Shown: piece by piece, positions 1 to 11,314 of the stretch | How positions within the stretch are numbered: the first letter of the stretch is position 1 | Layout: every line of letters starts with the position of its first letter | The notes under the pieces: model-generated | Database searches by the model: none | What the model was told of the DNA's origin: nothing | Seen by the model: the letters and a program-made list of their open reading frames with translations, nothing else | NCBI GenBank assembly: GCA_025331565.1 | Contig: JAFREQ010000103.1 | Coordinates: 248,001 to 312,000 of the forward strand | Reading direction: 5' to 3' | Length of the DNA: 64,000 nucleotides | Source: Holacanthus passer | Taxonomy: Eukaryota > Chordata > Actinopteri > Pomacanthidae | Translations under genes and position numbers: made by a program

Positions 1-1740
1 TCCAGTGCCATCAGCAAGGCCCAGACAGGCACACCCACATGGGGTGGCTACCCCAGCATTCATGCAGCATACCAGCTGCAGGGTGCCATGAAGAGCTCCA
101 CTACTGTTTTACCCCCAATGGTCCAGAGTGTCCAGATGCAGCCAATGTTTAACAGTGGGCTACGAGGCCTGGTGAATGACCCCAACTCAGTCATCCACTC
201 GCCTCGGAGCCCTTCCTCCCCCACCCCCCTCAGGAGCAATGTCACTGCCATGGAGGAGCTTGTAGAGAAAGTGACAGGGAAAGCTGCCACTGTGAAGAAA
301 GAAAAGGAGGAGAAGATGGTGAGCCTTGAACGATGTCGGCCCCCGTCATTAGTAAAATCCCCCTCTCCTGCACTGAGAGAGCAGCGAGAACAATTAGCAT
401 CTCCAAATGACCTATCTATAGGTAAACCGTCTGGTATGAGAAGTAGCAGCCCAGGCAGTGTAGATTCAGAGCTCATCTGCAAGAAAGAGCCCAAAGAGAG
501 CTTAGTAGATGGCCACAGCAACCATTCGAAGAACGGCTCTGAGGCATGTCAATCTCCAGTAACTAACGGTAACAGTCTTGGCATCATCACTGATCACTCA
601 CCGGAAAGTCCTTTCATCAACCCTCTCAGCGCACTCCAGTCAATCATGAACACTCACCTGGGTAAGGCGTCTAAACCAGTAAGCCCAGCTGCAGACCCAC
701 TATCTATGCTTTACAAAATCAGCAACAGCATGATGGATAAGCCAGCTTTCAACCCAACTCCTCAGGGCAAGCCAGCCGAGCCCATCAACCACTATCAGTT
801 GTACGAAAACAATGACCAGCCCATAGACCTGAGTAAACATAAGTCCACCACTAACAGCAACAATAACAATAACAACAGCAGCAGTGTGCTCTTGCCCAAC
901 AATAGTGTAAATGGTAATAAACCCCTCATTTCCCTCCCTGACTCAGTCTCCTCTCCTCTGAGGGAGAATGCTCTGATGGACATTTCTGATATGGTAAAGA
1001 ACCTCACTGGAAGACTGACGCCCAAATCTTCAACCCCCTCCTCCATCTCAGAGAAGTCAGATGCCGACGGCAGTGCTTTTGAGGACGCCCTCGAGGACCT
1101 CTCGCCAGTGCAGAAGAGGAAAGGGAGGCAATCCAACTGGAATCCCCAGCACCTCCTCATCCTCCAGGCACAGTTTGCCTCCAGCCTGAGGGAGACCTCA
1201 GAGGGCCGCTACGCCATGACCGACCTGGGCCCCCAGGAAAGGGTCCACATCTGTAAGTTCACAGGCCTCTCCATGACCACCATATCCCACTGGCTGGCTA
1301 ATGTCAAGTACCAGCTGAGACGGACTGGGGGCACCAAGTTTCTCAAGAACATGGACTCGTGCCAGCCTGTGTTCCTCTGTGGTGACTGTGCCTCCCAGTT
1401 CAGGACTCCCTCCTCCTACATCAGCCACCTGGAGTCTCACCTGGGCTTCAGCTTGAAGGACCTGTCCAAACTGTCAGCTGAGCACCTACGGGAGCAGCAG
1501 GCTGCCTCAAAGGTGATCACAGACAAAATGACATTCGGCAGCCCCCTGTCAGCCTTGACCACGCCAGAGGACGACACGGGCTCTGTGTACCAGTGCAGAC
1601 TTTGCAATCGGACATTCGTCAGCAAACATGCGGTCAAACTGCACCTCAGCAAGACCCACGGCAAGTCTCCAGAGGACCACCTGGTGTTTGTCACCGCTTT
1701 GGAGAAACTGGAGAAGCTAGACAAGCTGGAGAAGGTTTAA
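1..1740 (+). CDS. tshz1: Teashirt zinc-finger homeobox protein, C-terminal 579 residues (5' partial)
   Basis: The + strand frame is open from base 1 to the TAA at 1738-1740. The ATG at 88 is internal, because conserved teashirt sequence (SAISKAQTGTPTWGGYP) is already in frame before it. In order: VKKE, a possible SUMO-type site (292-303); a conserved block with ALQSIMNTHLGK (from about 601); PIDLS, a CtBP-binding motif of the PxDLS type (820-834); an Asn/Ser run (853-885); a divergent homeodomain (about 1120-1330) with recognition-helix residues WLAN, Asn at 1300; a C2H2 finger C-x2-C-x12-H-x3-H (1378-1440); and a second, C-x2-C-x12-H-x4-H (1594-1659). Teashirt proteins are nuclear, mostly repressive developmental transcription factors; vertebrate members are about 1,000-1,100 residues, so roughly half is here and the N-terminal fingers lie upstream. 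Tshz1 is preferred over tshz3 and tshz2 because SAEHLREQQ and the VTALEKLEK tail differ from the tshz3 ending (ELEKQ) and tshz2 ending (DVDEE) as I remember them. Family certain; paralogue about 65 percent. Confidence 0.93.
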   Translation, partial: SSAISKAQTGTPTWGGYPSIHAAYQLQGAMKSSTTVLPPMVQSVQMQPMFNSGLRGLVNDPNSVIHSPRSPSSPTPLRSNVTAMEELVEKVTGKAATVKKEKEEKMVSLERCRPPSLVKSPSPALREQREQLASPNDLSIGKPSGMRSSSPGSVDSELICKKEPKESLVDGHSNHSKNGSEACQSPVTNGNSLGIITDHSPESPFINPLSALQSIMNTHLGKASKPVSPAADPLSMLYKISNSMMDKPAFNPTPQGKPAEPINHYQLYENNDQPIDLSKHKSTTNSNNNNNNSSSVLLPNNSVNGNKPLISLPDSVSSPLRENALMDISDMVKNLTGRLTPKSSTPSSISEKSDADGSAFEDALEDLSPVQKRKGRQSNWNPQHLLILQAQFASSLRETSEGRYAMTDLGPQERVHICKFTGLSMTTISHWLANVKYQLRRTGGTKFLKNMDSCQPVFLCGDCASQFRTPSSYISHLESHLGFSLKDLSKLSAEHLREQQAASKVITDKMTFGSPLSALTTPEDDTGSVYQCRLCNRTFVSKHAVKLHLSKTHGKSPEDHLVFVTALEKLEKLDKLEKV

Positions 1741-2740
1741 GCGGGGTCTCGAGCTGAGGGTAGAGACTGACAGCTGTGGAACTGATTAGAATTTCATTGC
1801 ACTAAAATGACATTGTTCACAGTTACTGCACTGGGCCGAACTGAGCCGCCAAAAAAAAAAAAACGGTCTTATTATTTTTTGTTGTGATAACTGCCTGACT
1901 GGACCATGTCTTTTCATGTTGATTTGTTTTTGTTTTGCCAAGCTTTTTTTTACACTTATTTTGTAATATATTTATATGCTATTTGTCTGATCTGTGCATG
2001 TATTTTAGTGAATCAAGGTTAAACACAAGATTTTAATCTTTTCATGGCAAAAATACAACTACTGCTTCAACGGTGAAAGTGGTGAGTGGAAAAAGAATTG
2101 GTGGAAGAGAAAACTGTATAATACTTGATATGAAGAAGGTGAAAATTAAATGTATACACCAAAAGAATGAAAGAATACCCTGAAAGACTGAAGTAGCACC
2201 TTAGACAGTTGAATTTTGAATTTGTAAAGAGAACATGTTTTGAAATATCTTGCATTTGTCAAAATCAGATTGATTTTAAAAGATCAAGGATTATCATTTC
2301 CCCTCCCTCTCCTTTTTGGTTTCCTGTCACTGCAATGTTTTTGATGATGAATGGCCTGCTCATAAATCTGTCAGTGTATTAGAAAAAAGATCACGTGAAC
2401 ATTTGGAAAAACTGAAATGCTGCTTCTGGTTACGAGTCAATCAGTGAAAATGAATGGCCGTCAGTATGCAAGTTTGCTCAAAAAACTTTTCCTTGTTGTG
2501 AAGTATCACCTTATAGCAATTTTCCAGTTGTATGGTTTGTTACAACTTTCTCTTTCTAAATTGTGTCGCTTTATTCAACTGTAAAGAGAACAGTCCGTTA
2601 CATGTAAATGATTACCAGTGAAATGTCAGTACTCCATAAGACATATCTTACCATTTGAAACGGCTCAACATTCTTTGTATCTTAAGGTGTGTGCATTCTC
2701 TAACTTTTATATTGTCATTTTATATACAAAAATGATAAAA

Positions 2741-2746
2741 AATAAA
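2741..2746 (+). terminator. Proximal polyadenylation signal candidate
   Basis: Exact AATAAA, about 1.0 kb after the stop codon, inside an A-rich run. Use would give a 3'UTR of about 1.02 kb. No clear GT-rich downstream element is seen, so it is weaker than the site at 3005. Confidence 0.35.
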
Positions 2747-2890
2747 AACAGATGGTGTATATAGATATATGCTGTAGAGCTACAAAATGTCCTTTTTTAA
2801 AGAAAATACAAATTTAGCTTCTTTGGCTTGGTTTACAGAAATGATTTTAATTATACTTGCATCCTATTTGATGCATGAAATGGTGTGGAA

Positions 2891-2896
2891 AATAAA
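2891..2896 (+). terminator. Middle polyadenylation signal candidate
   Basis: Exact AATAAA in the 3'UTR, followed about 50 bases later by an A14 tract that could misprime oligo-dT cDNA. T-rich sequence near 2925-2930 is the only downstream element visible. Confidence 0.4.
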
Positions 2897-3004
2897 TAAG
2901 CGATGCACAATGACTATACATTTCAATGTTTTATCGACAATATTGTAAAAAAAAAAAAAATTTTTAGCACCGATTAGTTTGTTTCATTTATTTCTCAATT
3001 GTAA

Positions 3005-3010
3005 AATAAA
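3005..3010 (+). terminator. Distal polyadenylation signal, preferred
   Basis: Exact AATAAA followed 30-50 bases later by GT-rich sequence (3039-3060), the usual vertebrate arrangement. This is taken as the main 3' end of the teashirt transcript, near 3025-3035. Confidence 0.55.
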
Positions 3011-3030
3011 CCCCAAAGCAGTTGTTAACA

Positions 3031-6000
3031 GTCATACATTTGTGGTTGTGTGTTCATTTGTCATGGTGGTGCACAAAACTCGACATGTATAAACCTTAAC
3101 TCTGTAGCATTTGCTTTGCGGCAAATTAAAGCGATCACACCCATACCAAATCCTAACCCAGTGTGAGAGGATTTCTTTTTTTTGGTTATCCTTGAACTGA
3201 GATTAAAATTTTCCTTGTCTCACTCTCAGGACATATTTTGTGTTTTGCAACAGGCCTGCTTTTATGTTTACAAAAATTTAAGAGAGCAAGAAAAGTCACT
3301 GGTGTCATACTCACAACTGATGACTGAGTCACATCATGCTGCTGAATATTATTATAATGATGAGGATGATAAGCCTGTAAGGGTGCCTATTGTATTGTAA
3401 GAAACCCATGCTTGGCTTGTGACTGGCCTTCGGAGGGCCCGTTCTGAAAGAATCAGTGTTATATTAATGACGGCAGTGTACTTTTGCCTGTCTTCTTGGA
3501 ATAAAATTAGATGGGTGTCTGTTCTGCTTGATATAGCCTCCTGACTGGCCACACTGAACCAACCAGTGATTAACACAACTAATCAGATGATATGAACGCA
3601 GCAAGCTGTCCTTTTCTCCGATCAACTGCTGTATGGCTAACAAGAAAATATGCTGTGAGTCTTTCCTCTGTGCATTTTAAAATTGACATTGATATTAGTA
3701 ATGGGGATGCTATAGTTAAGGGGCAGAACCGTGAATCTAGGCAATGCAGATTATAAATAAATCTGAACTTGAATTTCAGACACTGCTCATCAATTGTTGA
3801 GCCTAAGTTGCCTGCATCATTCATCAGAGCCAGAATTTAATGCACACGTGTACTGTTAATGCCATATTTTCAACACACCTGCCGGAATTTTAGCAGATTT
3901 GATGAGATAAAACAGCATCTTTACAGCGTGTCACTTCAAGCATCGTCACTGTGAACAGGTTTATTGGCTGGACGCTTTTTGTAATTTTCTAAGGTCAATC
4001 AAAAATGATGCAGTTTAGTGCAAAAAAACATTTTCCTGTCCACTGACTTTGTTTCCATCTCCTCTAAATGAATGTTTGCATAGTTGCTTGCGGAGCATAA
4101 CAAAAGATCTCTGCACCTTTCTGACTAGTCAAGCAGCTTCTCCATCATCTAAGTCCTTCGGCCTCTTTTGTCGCAGCGCTTTTTTCACCTTTTCTTGCTT
4201 TTCTTAAGTTTTCTCTGCTTTGTGCGCTGTTGTTGCAGGTCAGACTTCATTTAATGTACACTACAGCCTTAACATTTAGCTTTAGCGAGAGCTGAAAGCG
4301 AGTCATTGTGTATAATGACCTCTGGATGACCCCCAGTCAAAGGTAAGCGGCAAGTTGGGGGTTTCCTTCCTCAGGCAGCCCTGCAGGTAAAGCATCTACT
4401 TCAGGAATTTGATCTCTCATCTCGCCCTCATGTCTCATGTGTCTGATAGAGTACTTACAGTACCAGCCTTTGTATGGATGACGCCATGCTGCAGTGTTAT
4501 GACTTCCATTCCTCACACTCACAACATGTCTCATGTCGGCTGAGTCAGTCACACACACTCACTCTCCCAGCTATATTAGCACAAGTGTCTTTGTGCAATT
4601 ACACACCTCCTCGATCTGGCTGCATCTTGCTGTGTTGATACATGGATTCGGTGACAAAGGAAACACAGGCAGAGGGCAGATTAGCCCGGCTGAAGATGCA
4701 GCTTCCTCGGAAAGGGGCTGCTAGAGTTGGGTTATAAAACATACAAGGCAGATAAACAAGCAACATTTGGAGGAGATAGTGTTCCTGCACACCAGAAATA
4801 AAAAAACACCTTGTAGGTTTAATACCCCACAGCTAAACCTGTAATTTTGCTGTGCCGTCAGATAGCTGCTGAGCCGATAGAGACTCTTTCCTGCTTTGTT
4901 AGAGATCAGTGCACTGTTTCCTGTGCGTATTCTATGTAAATTACATGCGATAATCGCCACGCACTGCACAATGCTGGTTCCCGTGGTGCAAACGGAAACC
5001 GAGGGTAGATAAACGCAGGCTGGGCAGATTTGCATAGCCTTTGTGTTTTGGGCGCTGCTGAACGTGAGCCCTGAGGATTGGTAGGGATTTCCTCAAGGTT
5101 TTGTATAAGTAAATGCCTGCTTCCTCTCAGGGCTGGGACCATTATGTACAGCAGACAGTGGTGGGTGTAGACAGAGGGCACAAAAGGAATAACAAAATTA
5201 CCTGGGCTGGTGGGAACACGGGGAGGGAGTATTAACCTGCATAACTCGTGTCTGCCTCTGCCCAGATAGAGCAGGGATATATCGGTGTTTGCATGGGAAT
5301 GTGTACTCTACTTTCCACTCCAGTTAGGTACATTACATCAAGTTTACTGTATGTATATGTGTCATCTGTTAGAGGCAATGATGGAGAAGTGTCACTCTAT
5401 GGTTAGAGGTTACAGAGAGGTGAAGTAAGAACTAAGGGAGGGCATGTTGAGTGTCTCTGATTGTTCTCAGAAGTTCACCTCTAATGCTTCAAGGTGTGTT
5501 ATTATCTCAAATGTATGTAATTCATGCAGCCTGCCAGTCTTTTGTTAGGCCTCATATGTTCATGGCCGTTGTGCCTGGTTCGTATACGACAGAGGCATGA
5601 AGATCATCTTCAACCCTGAAACAAAGACAAAGCTCCTGCTGAGGATCCCGGCGTGTCTGCCGCCTATAAACCCTCCAACTTTGCACACTACTCCGACGTA
5701 TGGTTTAATACCCTTCCAAAATACCTCAAACCAAACAAACAATGTCTGACAGAGAATCAACAAACAAAGCAACAACGACTGAGAGCTTTTGTACTGGATC
5801 ACAAACTGAAGTCGGAGAAATCTGTTTGGATCCTGATAAAACGTCTCATTGTGAAAATCGCATTCAGGAAGAAGTTATCAGTATTCCCGTTTTGCAAAAG
5901 ACACCTGCCTCTATCTATTTTTATGTTAAGTCAGTTTGTAGACTTAATTCAATCATGTTGCTTCATACTGTAAAATGTGTAGGATCTGCGACAATTGCAC

Positions 6001-8950
6001 CTTCTTTACAGACCAAGCAAAAAGGGTCTGTATAGTAACAGAACAGGGTTTGGCAACATTTTTTGTAACTATGAGACACTGTAATCACAGACACTGAAAA
6101 GGGATGTATACAATACTGCAATACGTTCTTAAATGGGTGCTTGATGCTGTATTTCTGATTGTGTTAATTATATCAAATGTTTCTGAGAATTTACATAATT
6201 TTGCACATAGGTTCTGATTAGGATTCTAGCAGAAACTTCCTCTCAGGGCTCAAAAACCTGTTGAGCTGTTATAGAAAAGCCTTTGGCAGAGTTAATATAT
6301 ACATTTACATCACTTTTACGGTGCAGCAAAAGTAGTTAAAGTTTTAATCCTTAAGATTTCCGTCCTGGCTAATTTGCTGACTCCTGTGGTTACTGGTAGT
6401 AACAGCAGGCGCGGTTTAATGCTACAGTAGCTTGTTGCACCGGCTGTGTGTAAGTTCAACCTTAGCATAGTTAGAACATAAACTGTTACAAAGTTGTGAT
6501 TTATGCATTACTAAAATAAAAGCGGTTGCACCACATAAATAAGTTACAATGTAACTCTAAGTCATTAATGGTAAAAGAGCGCTTTTTTTGGCCACACAGC
6601 ATCATTCATTTTCATTAATTGCATGCCATCTTGCATCACAGTAATCCAGTAGAGACCTAAGTTATTGATATGATATTTCAATATCGATCTACCTCACTGA
6701 TGTGCTGTAATGCCATGTGGCTCGTGCCAGCCAGACGAATGCACGAGTGACCATAGTGACTCCATCTTTGATTGCTGATTGGCCACTTGCCACTTGCCTA
6801 ATTGTAGTAGTAATACAAATTTACTAGTAGCTGATTTAGTTACAAACTAACTGGTAGTTACATAGCCTCCCAGAATTTAGGGAGCAGCAAAACAAAACTA
6901 TTGTCATTTTAATAAAGAAGTTGGTTTTTACATAATTCTGTGAGCAACTGTGATCTGATTTTATTTTGCACACGGCATGGGTTTGCAAACAGCAGGGCAT
7001 AGTGAAGGTTACCTGGCTGGAGGTGGAGGTGTGCAGTCTGTCATCTTCTTCGTCTAACAGCTCACTGTGGCTGCTCCTTCTTGTTCCCTTATTCCCTGCA
7101 ATATTTCAAACTGATCCGATGTCAAAAAAAATGACCATATGTATGACGGATCTGATGTATGATAGAGGTCAGTACTAATCTGACTGACGATCCCATTGCA
7201 CTTTCTGTCACTACTTCATAATGTAAGTCAACCCGTCTTTTGCCAGTTAAATGCAAGTATAAGTAATATTGCAGTACTTTCATCAGTGGGCCAAAGCTCA
7301 GTCACTATTGTGTTACCTCATTCTGCGACTTAACAGACATTTATTCAAATTCAAATCTTTGCTTTAAGAATAAATTATGTGTTTTTGAATCACAATAAAA
7401 AGTCTAAACATTTTTTTCAAAGATTTACCCAATAAGGGACTTTTAACCAGCCCTACTATTTTTGCACAGAGCATTACCTGAACAGGTAACCTGATGAGGT
7501 TTCTCAGATACATTGAAAATACTTATTAGAGTCATATTACATCATCATTTCAGGCACTACAGTGCGATACTCATACTGTGACACTGTCAGTAGCAGTGTG
7601 TTTGTATTTTTTTGATGGACACGCGGCAGTCTTTCATCAAGGTGGGTTTATTTTGCAGTGGGAGGGTTGATGTGACAGAGTTGTCTTTGGAGAATGATGG
7701 TGTTTGACAGCGGCAGGCTAACGGATGTAGGAGATCATCTCAGTCTGCCAAGCCTTTAGTTATGATGTGGTGGTGGATGAGAACTGCAGGTGTGTGTCGC
7801 CAGGTCCTTCATCCATCACAAGCCCGGACAAAACACAAAGCATACAGGGGATGAAATGTTTCCTCCATCTTGGTGGATGAGGGATGTGGTTTTACAAAAC
7901 AAGATGTGATGCCTATCCATTCTGTTCTTACACTGCACTGTAATTTTTTTTTCTTTCATCCTTTTTTTGGCGGGAGAATATGTCTGTTTATTTTCTTCTG
8001 TATCTTTGTTTCTTCATTTCTTTTACTTGCATTCAGGCATATGATAAACCATTCTACATTATTTTCAGGAAATGATATAAATTCTTAATCTCTGAGATTC
8101 CAACACTATAAATACGTGTTTTCTATGCACACTTTCTCTGTAGAATATCTAATCTATCTCTATTTCCCTAATTACCTGGGGACATGTCTACAGCTACAAC
8201 CATAATCCATACATGAAAGATTAATGATATATTTCCCATTATCCTGTGTGTATACGTATGTATGATTTAGTCACTGACCTCTCAGGGGTTTTTTTGAATA
8301 TGAGAACTACCATGTCCCTGTCATTTCCTATTTCAAATCAAAGAGGTCAGCATAGAAAATGTCTCAAAACCAATTTGTGTTTCAAAAAGACCCTTGAGAA
8401 ATAGTATCTTGTGTTGTGTTTGATATGCACAAAGACACTTACCCTTATCTATCTTTTCAGAGAGAAAGAGAAGGAGATGGAGGGTGAAGTGCTCCAGGAA
8501 TCAGTGCTGCCTCCATGAGATATGATGCTGCTTGATTTTGATCATTGACATTTGCTTTTTCATGCATCCTGAAAAACAAGGCCTCCCTTCCATTAAGGAA
8601 TTATTCAAATGACCTTCAACAGTGCATGTTTTCCTACAGTTTTGTTGTGGGAATATGAGAACACATACTGACATCTCAATTACTTATGCAAGGCTCAGAG
8701 TAGGCCCAGTGGATGCAATCACCGTGTGTGCAATCCTCAGTCACTCCGAATCACAGAGGCTCCCGGACAGACACACATAATTCAGACAAGTCAGACAGGA
8801 TTTGCATACAAAGACTAAAAACAAAAAAAAAGAGGGCATAAATAAAAAATGCACCATCTTGAGTGGGAAGAGAAGGTAGAGATTTGAGGGGAGGGAGGAA
8901 GGGGAGAGAGGTAAATTGTTTTAAAAAGGTCTTACATGTCATGTTGTGCA
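3031..8950. other. Gene-free proximal flank
   Basis: Immediately downstream of the teashirt 3' end. I see no coding frame with domain content, no clear transposable element and no long microsatellite. The sequence is AT-rich and complex. An ATTAAA at 3125-3130 could be a further polyadenylation signal. Short open frames (for example 3182-3400 and 5653-5973) look like chance: low-information composition and no recognisable motif. A region of dyad-poor AT-rich DNA around 6050-6950 holds nothing I can name. Confidence 0.6.
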
Positions 8951-8956
8951 TGTAAA

Positions 8957-9263
8957 AGGGTTAGACCGATATACAGAGCTGATATTGGCCTTTGGCATTT
9001 GGTTTGGTGTTGTATACCTCTGAATGAAAGAGATGTGGTTGCACAGAAAACAATTCATTGTCATCATCATTATTATTATTATTATTGTTATTGTTTTATA
9101 TTATATAATTTGCAATTATTATTATTATTATTTTATTTTGTATTTTTTCTAATTGTTTGAAATGAATTTTCAGCACAAAAATTGACATATATTAAATAAA
9201 TACACATTACGCTATTGAGCACCAATACTGCAGACCTTTCAAATCCCATATTGGTCAAACCGT
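8957..9263. mobile_element. Short DNA-transposon-like element (MITE) with inverted ends
   Basis: The left end at 8959-8972 reads GGTTAGACCGATAT. The right end at 9248-9261, reverse-complemented, reads GGTTTGACCAATAT, a 12 of 14 match. The interior of about 275 bases has no coding capacity and includes an ATT-rich microsatellite (9061-9137). Size and structure suit a non-autonomous DNA element; the GATATTGG-type ends resemble a repeat common in fish genomes. The superfamily is not determined, and no target-site duplication was established. Confidence 0.5.
9061..9137. repeat. ATT-rich trinucleotide microsatellite
   Basis: Imperfect ATT/ATC runs, interrupted near 9090-9115, lying inside the putative inverted-repeat element at 8957-9263. 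Confidence 0.75.
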
Positions 9264-9403
9264 TCTATCTATAGGCCTTCAGTCATCAACCACCACAGTC
9301 TAATACTGGACCAGACACTGTTGTCCATCTTTATCCCCTTAAAACCTGAGTTTTTTTTCCCCTTCCGCCCTTCTGGAGGTGACACACTGGCTCGTCGTCG
9401 CGT

Positions 9404-9498
9404 GATGGGTGGGGGGTGGTAGAGGAGTGGGTGAAGGGGTAGAAGGGTTGGGGTGATTGAGGGCAGGCAGAGAGGTGGGGTGGGGTGGGGTGCATGGG
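9404..9498 (+). other. G-run cluster, quadruplex-prone
   Basis: About 95 bases with many runs of three or more G on the + strand. It ends in three GGGG runs separated by single T (9477-9490) and a further GGG, which meets the usual G3+N1-7 rule for an intramolecular quadruplex. It adjoins a candidate regulatory island at 9500-9680. Confidence 0.6.
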
Positions 9499-9499
9499 A

Positions 9500-9680
9500 G
9501 GCTAACCCGGCATCACGTCATTAGCGTTGCGCAGCGGAGATGCAGGGGCACCCTGACACATGTCACGGACAGCCAGCCGAGAGCCCACGTATGAAGCTGA
9601 CACGCTGCGCATAATTTATCCCGTGACACGATCTGCATGCCGAGTTGTTGATCTGTTGTGTTTGGTTTGGACATGGGCGC
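9500..9680. promoter_or_regulatory. Candidate conserved noncoding element
   Basis: Complex, CpG-retaining sequence between the G-run cluster and a GT microsatellite. Motifs visible: CACGTCATTAGC-like CRE/homeodomain sequence at 9511-9525 and ATAATTTAT at 9611-9619. It is called from composition and motifs only; no alignment was possible. Confidence 0.35.
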
Positions 9681-9760
9681 TCTGGCAGGGAAGACAGAGG
9701 GGGGGTTATTATGCAGGTGGGGGGGCAGGAAGAGGAGAGCGAGGGCGAAGAGGTGGCAGG

Positions 9761-9792
9761 GTGTGTATGTGTGTGTGTGAGTGTGTGTGTTT
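9761..9792. repeat. GT microsatellite
   Basis: Imperfect (GT)n interrupted by A. It produces spurious valine/cysteine-rich open frames on both strands. Confidence 0.85.
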
Positions 9793-10285
9793 TCCATCGG
9801 CGGTGGAAGGCGGCATCTTGGTGTAGCACACACTGAAGGGGCGACACATTTGTCATGTCCACTGAGAAGCAACATATACATAAACAAGTGCATTCAAATT
9901 CACTAATGCAGACACACAGACTCTAACACACACTCACACACACAGGCACATTCTTGCTTTGGTGATATGCATGTTGAGTCACAGTGAAATCACAGCCATA
10001 ATCTTGTCCCTTAAGACATCTGTTCATGAGTGAAAATGACTAATATTGGAAAATGGAAATGACCCTCTGTCATTCCATTGGACGTGATTGTTTTCCAAGT
10101 TTCAGCTGCAGTGCTGTGACACCACTTCTCATCAGCTTCACATAATTATTGCTTCAGTAACTCAATAAAGTGTTAATTTGATTATTATTTTGATGTGTTT
10201 GTGTGTTTCTCTAAAACAGTAAAAACCTTTAAAACATAAAAGCAATGCAAGGCTACAAAGGCTATGGCACATGCGGCCAGGTAAA

Positions 10286-10315
10286 TGTGTGTGTGTGTGT
10301 GTTGATGTGTGTGTT
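10286..10315. repeat. TG microsatellite
   Basis: Near-perfect TG repeats with one interruption. Confidence 0.85.
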
Positions 10316-10469
10316 TTGCAAATTAGCAAATATGAACATTGATAATGTAATATCAATTAACTTATGGTTAGCTTTTAGTGTGAATTGCTCTGTGTGTGTG
10401 TGTCTTTGGGAATTGCTCGTCAACCATCAACTACTTCTGCCCCCCCCCTCTCTGCCTGGCTCGTTTACA

Positions 10470-10640
10470 TGAATTATGCATATGACCAATCTTGTTAGAG
10501 GAGCCCCTCCCTCATCACACCCCTAATCCCTGCCGTTGCCACGGCAACCAAAATTAGACATGACTGCGAGGTACAGTATGGGCCCTCGGGGCCTTTCTTT
10601 GGACAGGCCTCATCCCGGGCAGGCATGGACAAGGATCTGG
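10470..10640. promoter_or_regulatory. Candidate regulatory island with RFX X-box
   Basis: Contains GTTGCCACGGCAAC at 10535-10548, a palindromic RFX-type X-box (consensus GTTGCCATGGCAAC) with one central mismatch. A GACCAATC sequence with a CCAAT box lies just upstream, with an ATTATGCATAT stretch before it. Bases 10570-10610 are GC-rich with GGGCCC and CCCGGGC. RFX factors bind such sites in enhancers of ciliary and neural genes; the target here is unknown. Confidence 0.4.
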
Positions 10641-11314
10641 AGATCCTATAGGCCTGTAGGTCACCTGTCCACTGATATTACTGTACTGATGCTGGAGCTT
10701 GATGGGAAATATTAATTTCACTTCAGCTCAGTCTGCTGCCATGAACCCTAAAGCTGGGCAGACACTGTACAGATTCAGCCAGATGGGTTGTGGTTAGATG
10801 TGCAGTTTGAGGGGGGTCACACTGCCTGATTAATTGCTTGAACGATAAACGATCCGGATCTCTGACTATCAGATGGATTTCTCGCGTGTCTGAAATTTTG
10901 GTGTGCTGTCTTTAAGTTTGAGTTACACTGATTTTTACCATGGCTGCTGTTAAACTGTAGCGAGCTTGTTTTAATATCACTGAAGTACTATTTTACTATT
11001 TTTATTTTGCTGTGATGAAAACTACATTCTTGAGACTTCTGTGCCATAAAACTGAATTTCACTGCAGAACAGACCGACCACGTTGTCTGCAACTTCCAGA
11101 CATCTACAACTCCATATTATTCCTTTTCTCTTCCTCACTTTCTATTATAACAGAATTGCACAAAGTAATGCTGCTTTTTCCTCTTTTTTCAACAGTGAGC
11201 ACGGCGCAGTCTTGTTTGAATAGACTATGTTGGAACTATCACTGACCATAACTGGCATTCCATGCTTAGATTTAGTGTGAGCTCCACGCCAGTACAGCTG
11301 TACTGCGTGAGCAG

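Larger units (their letters stand above)
1741..3030 (+). other. tshz1: 3' untranslated region of the teashirt gene
   Basis: AT-rich, non-coding sequence follows the TAA directly. It contains an A13 run (1851-1863), T-rich stretches, and an A14 run at about 2946-2959. AATAAA hexamers occur at 2741, 2891 and 3005; the last is followed by GT-rich sequence (3039-3060), as expected for a cleavage site near 3025-3035. No splice-acceptor-bounded exon is evident. Teashirt genes usually place nearly all coding sequence and the whole 3'UTR in one large last exon, which fits. The 3' boundary is estimated, not observed. Confidence 0.7.

Noticed and set aside
88..90. ATG as the start of the teashirt protein
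   Set aside because: Conserved teashirt residues are in frame upstream to base 1, so the ATG is internal.
60..521. Antisense open frame within the teashirt exon
   Set aside because: It is a shadow of the coding frame on the other strand; no independent support.
9761..9945. CRISPR-like repeat array
   Set aside because: The repeats are GT/CA microsatellites with no unique spacers; the genome is eukaryotic.
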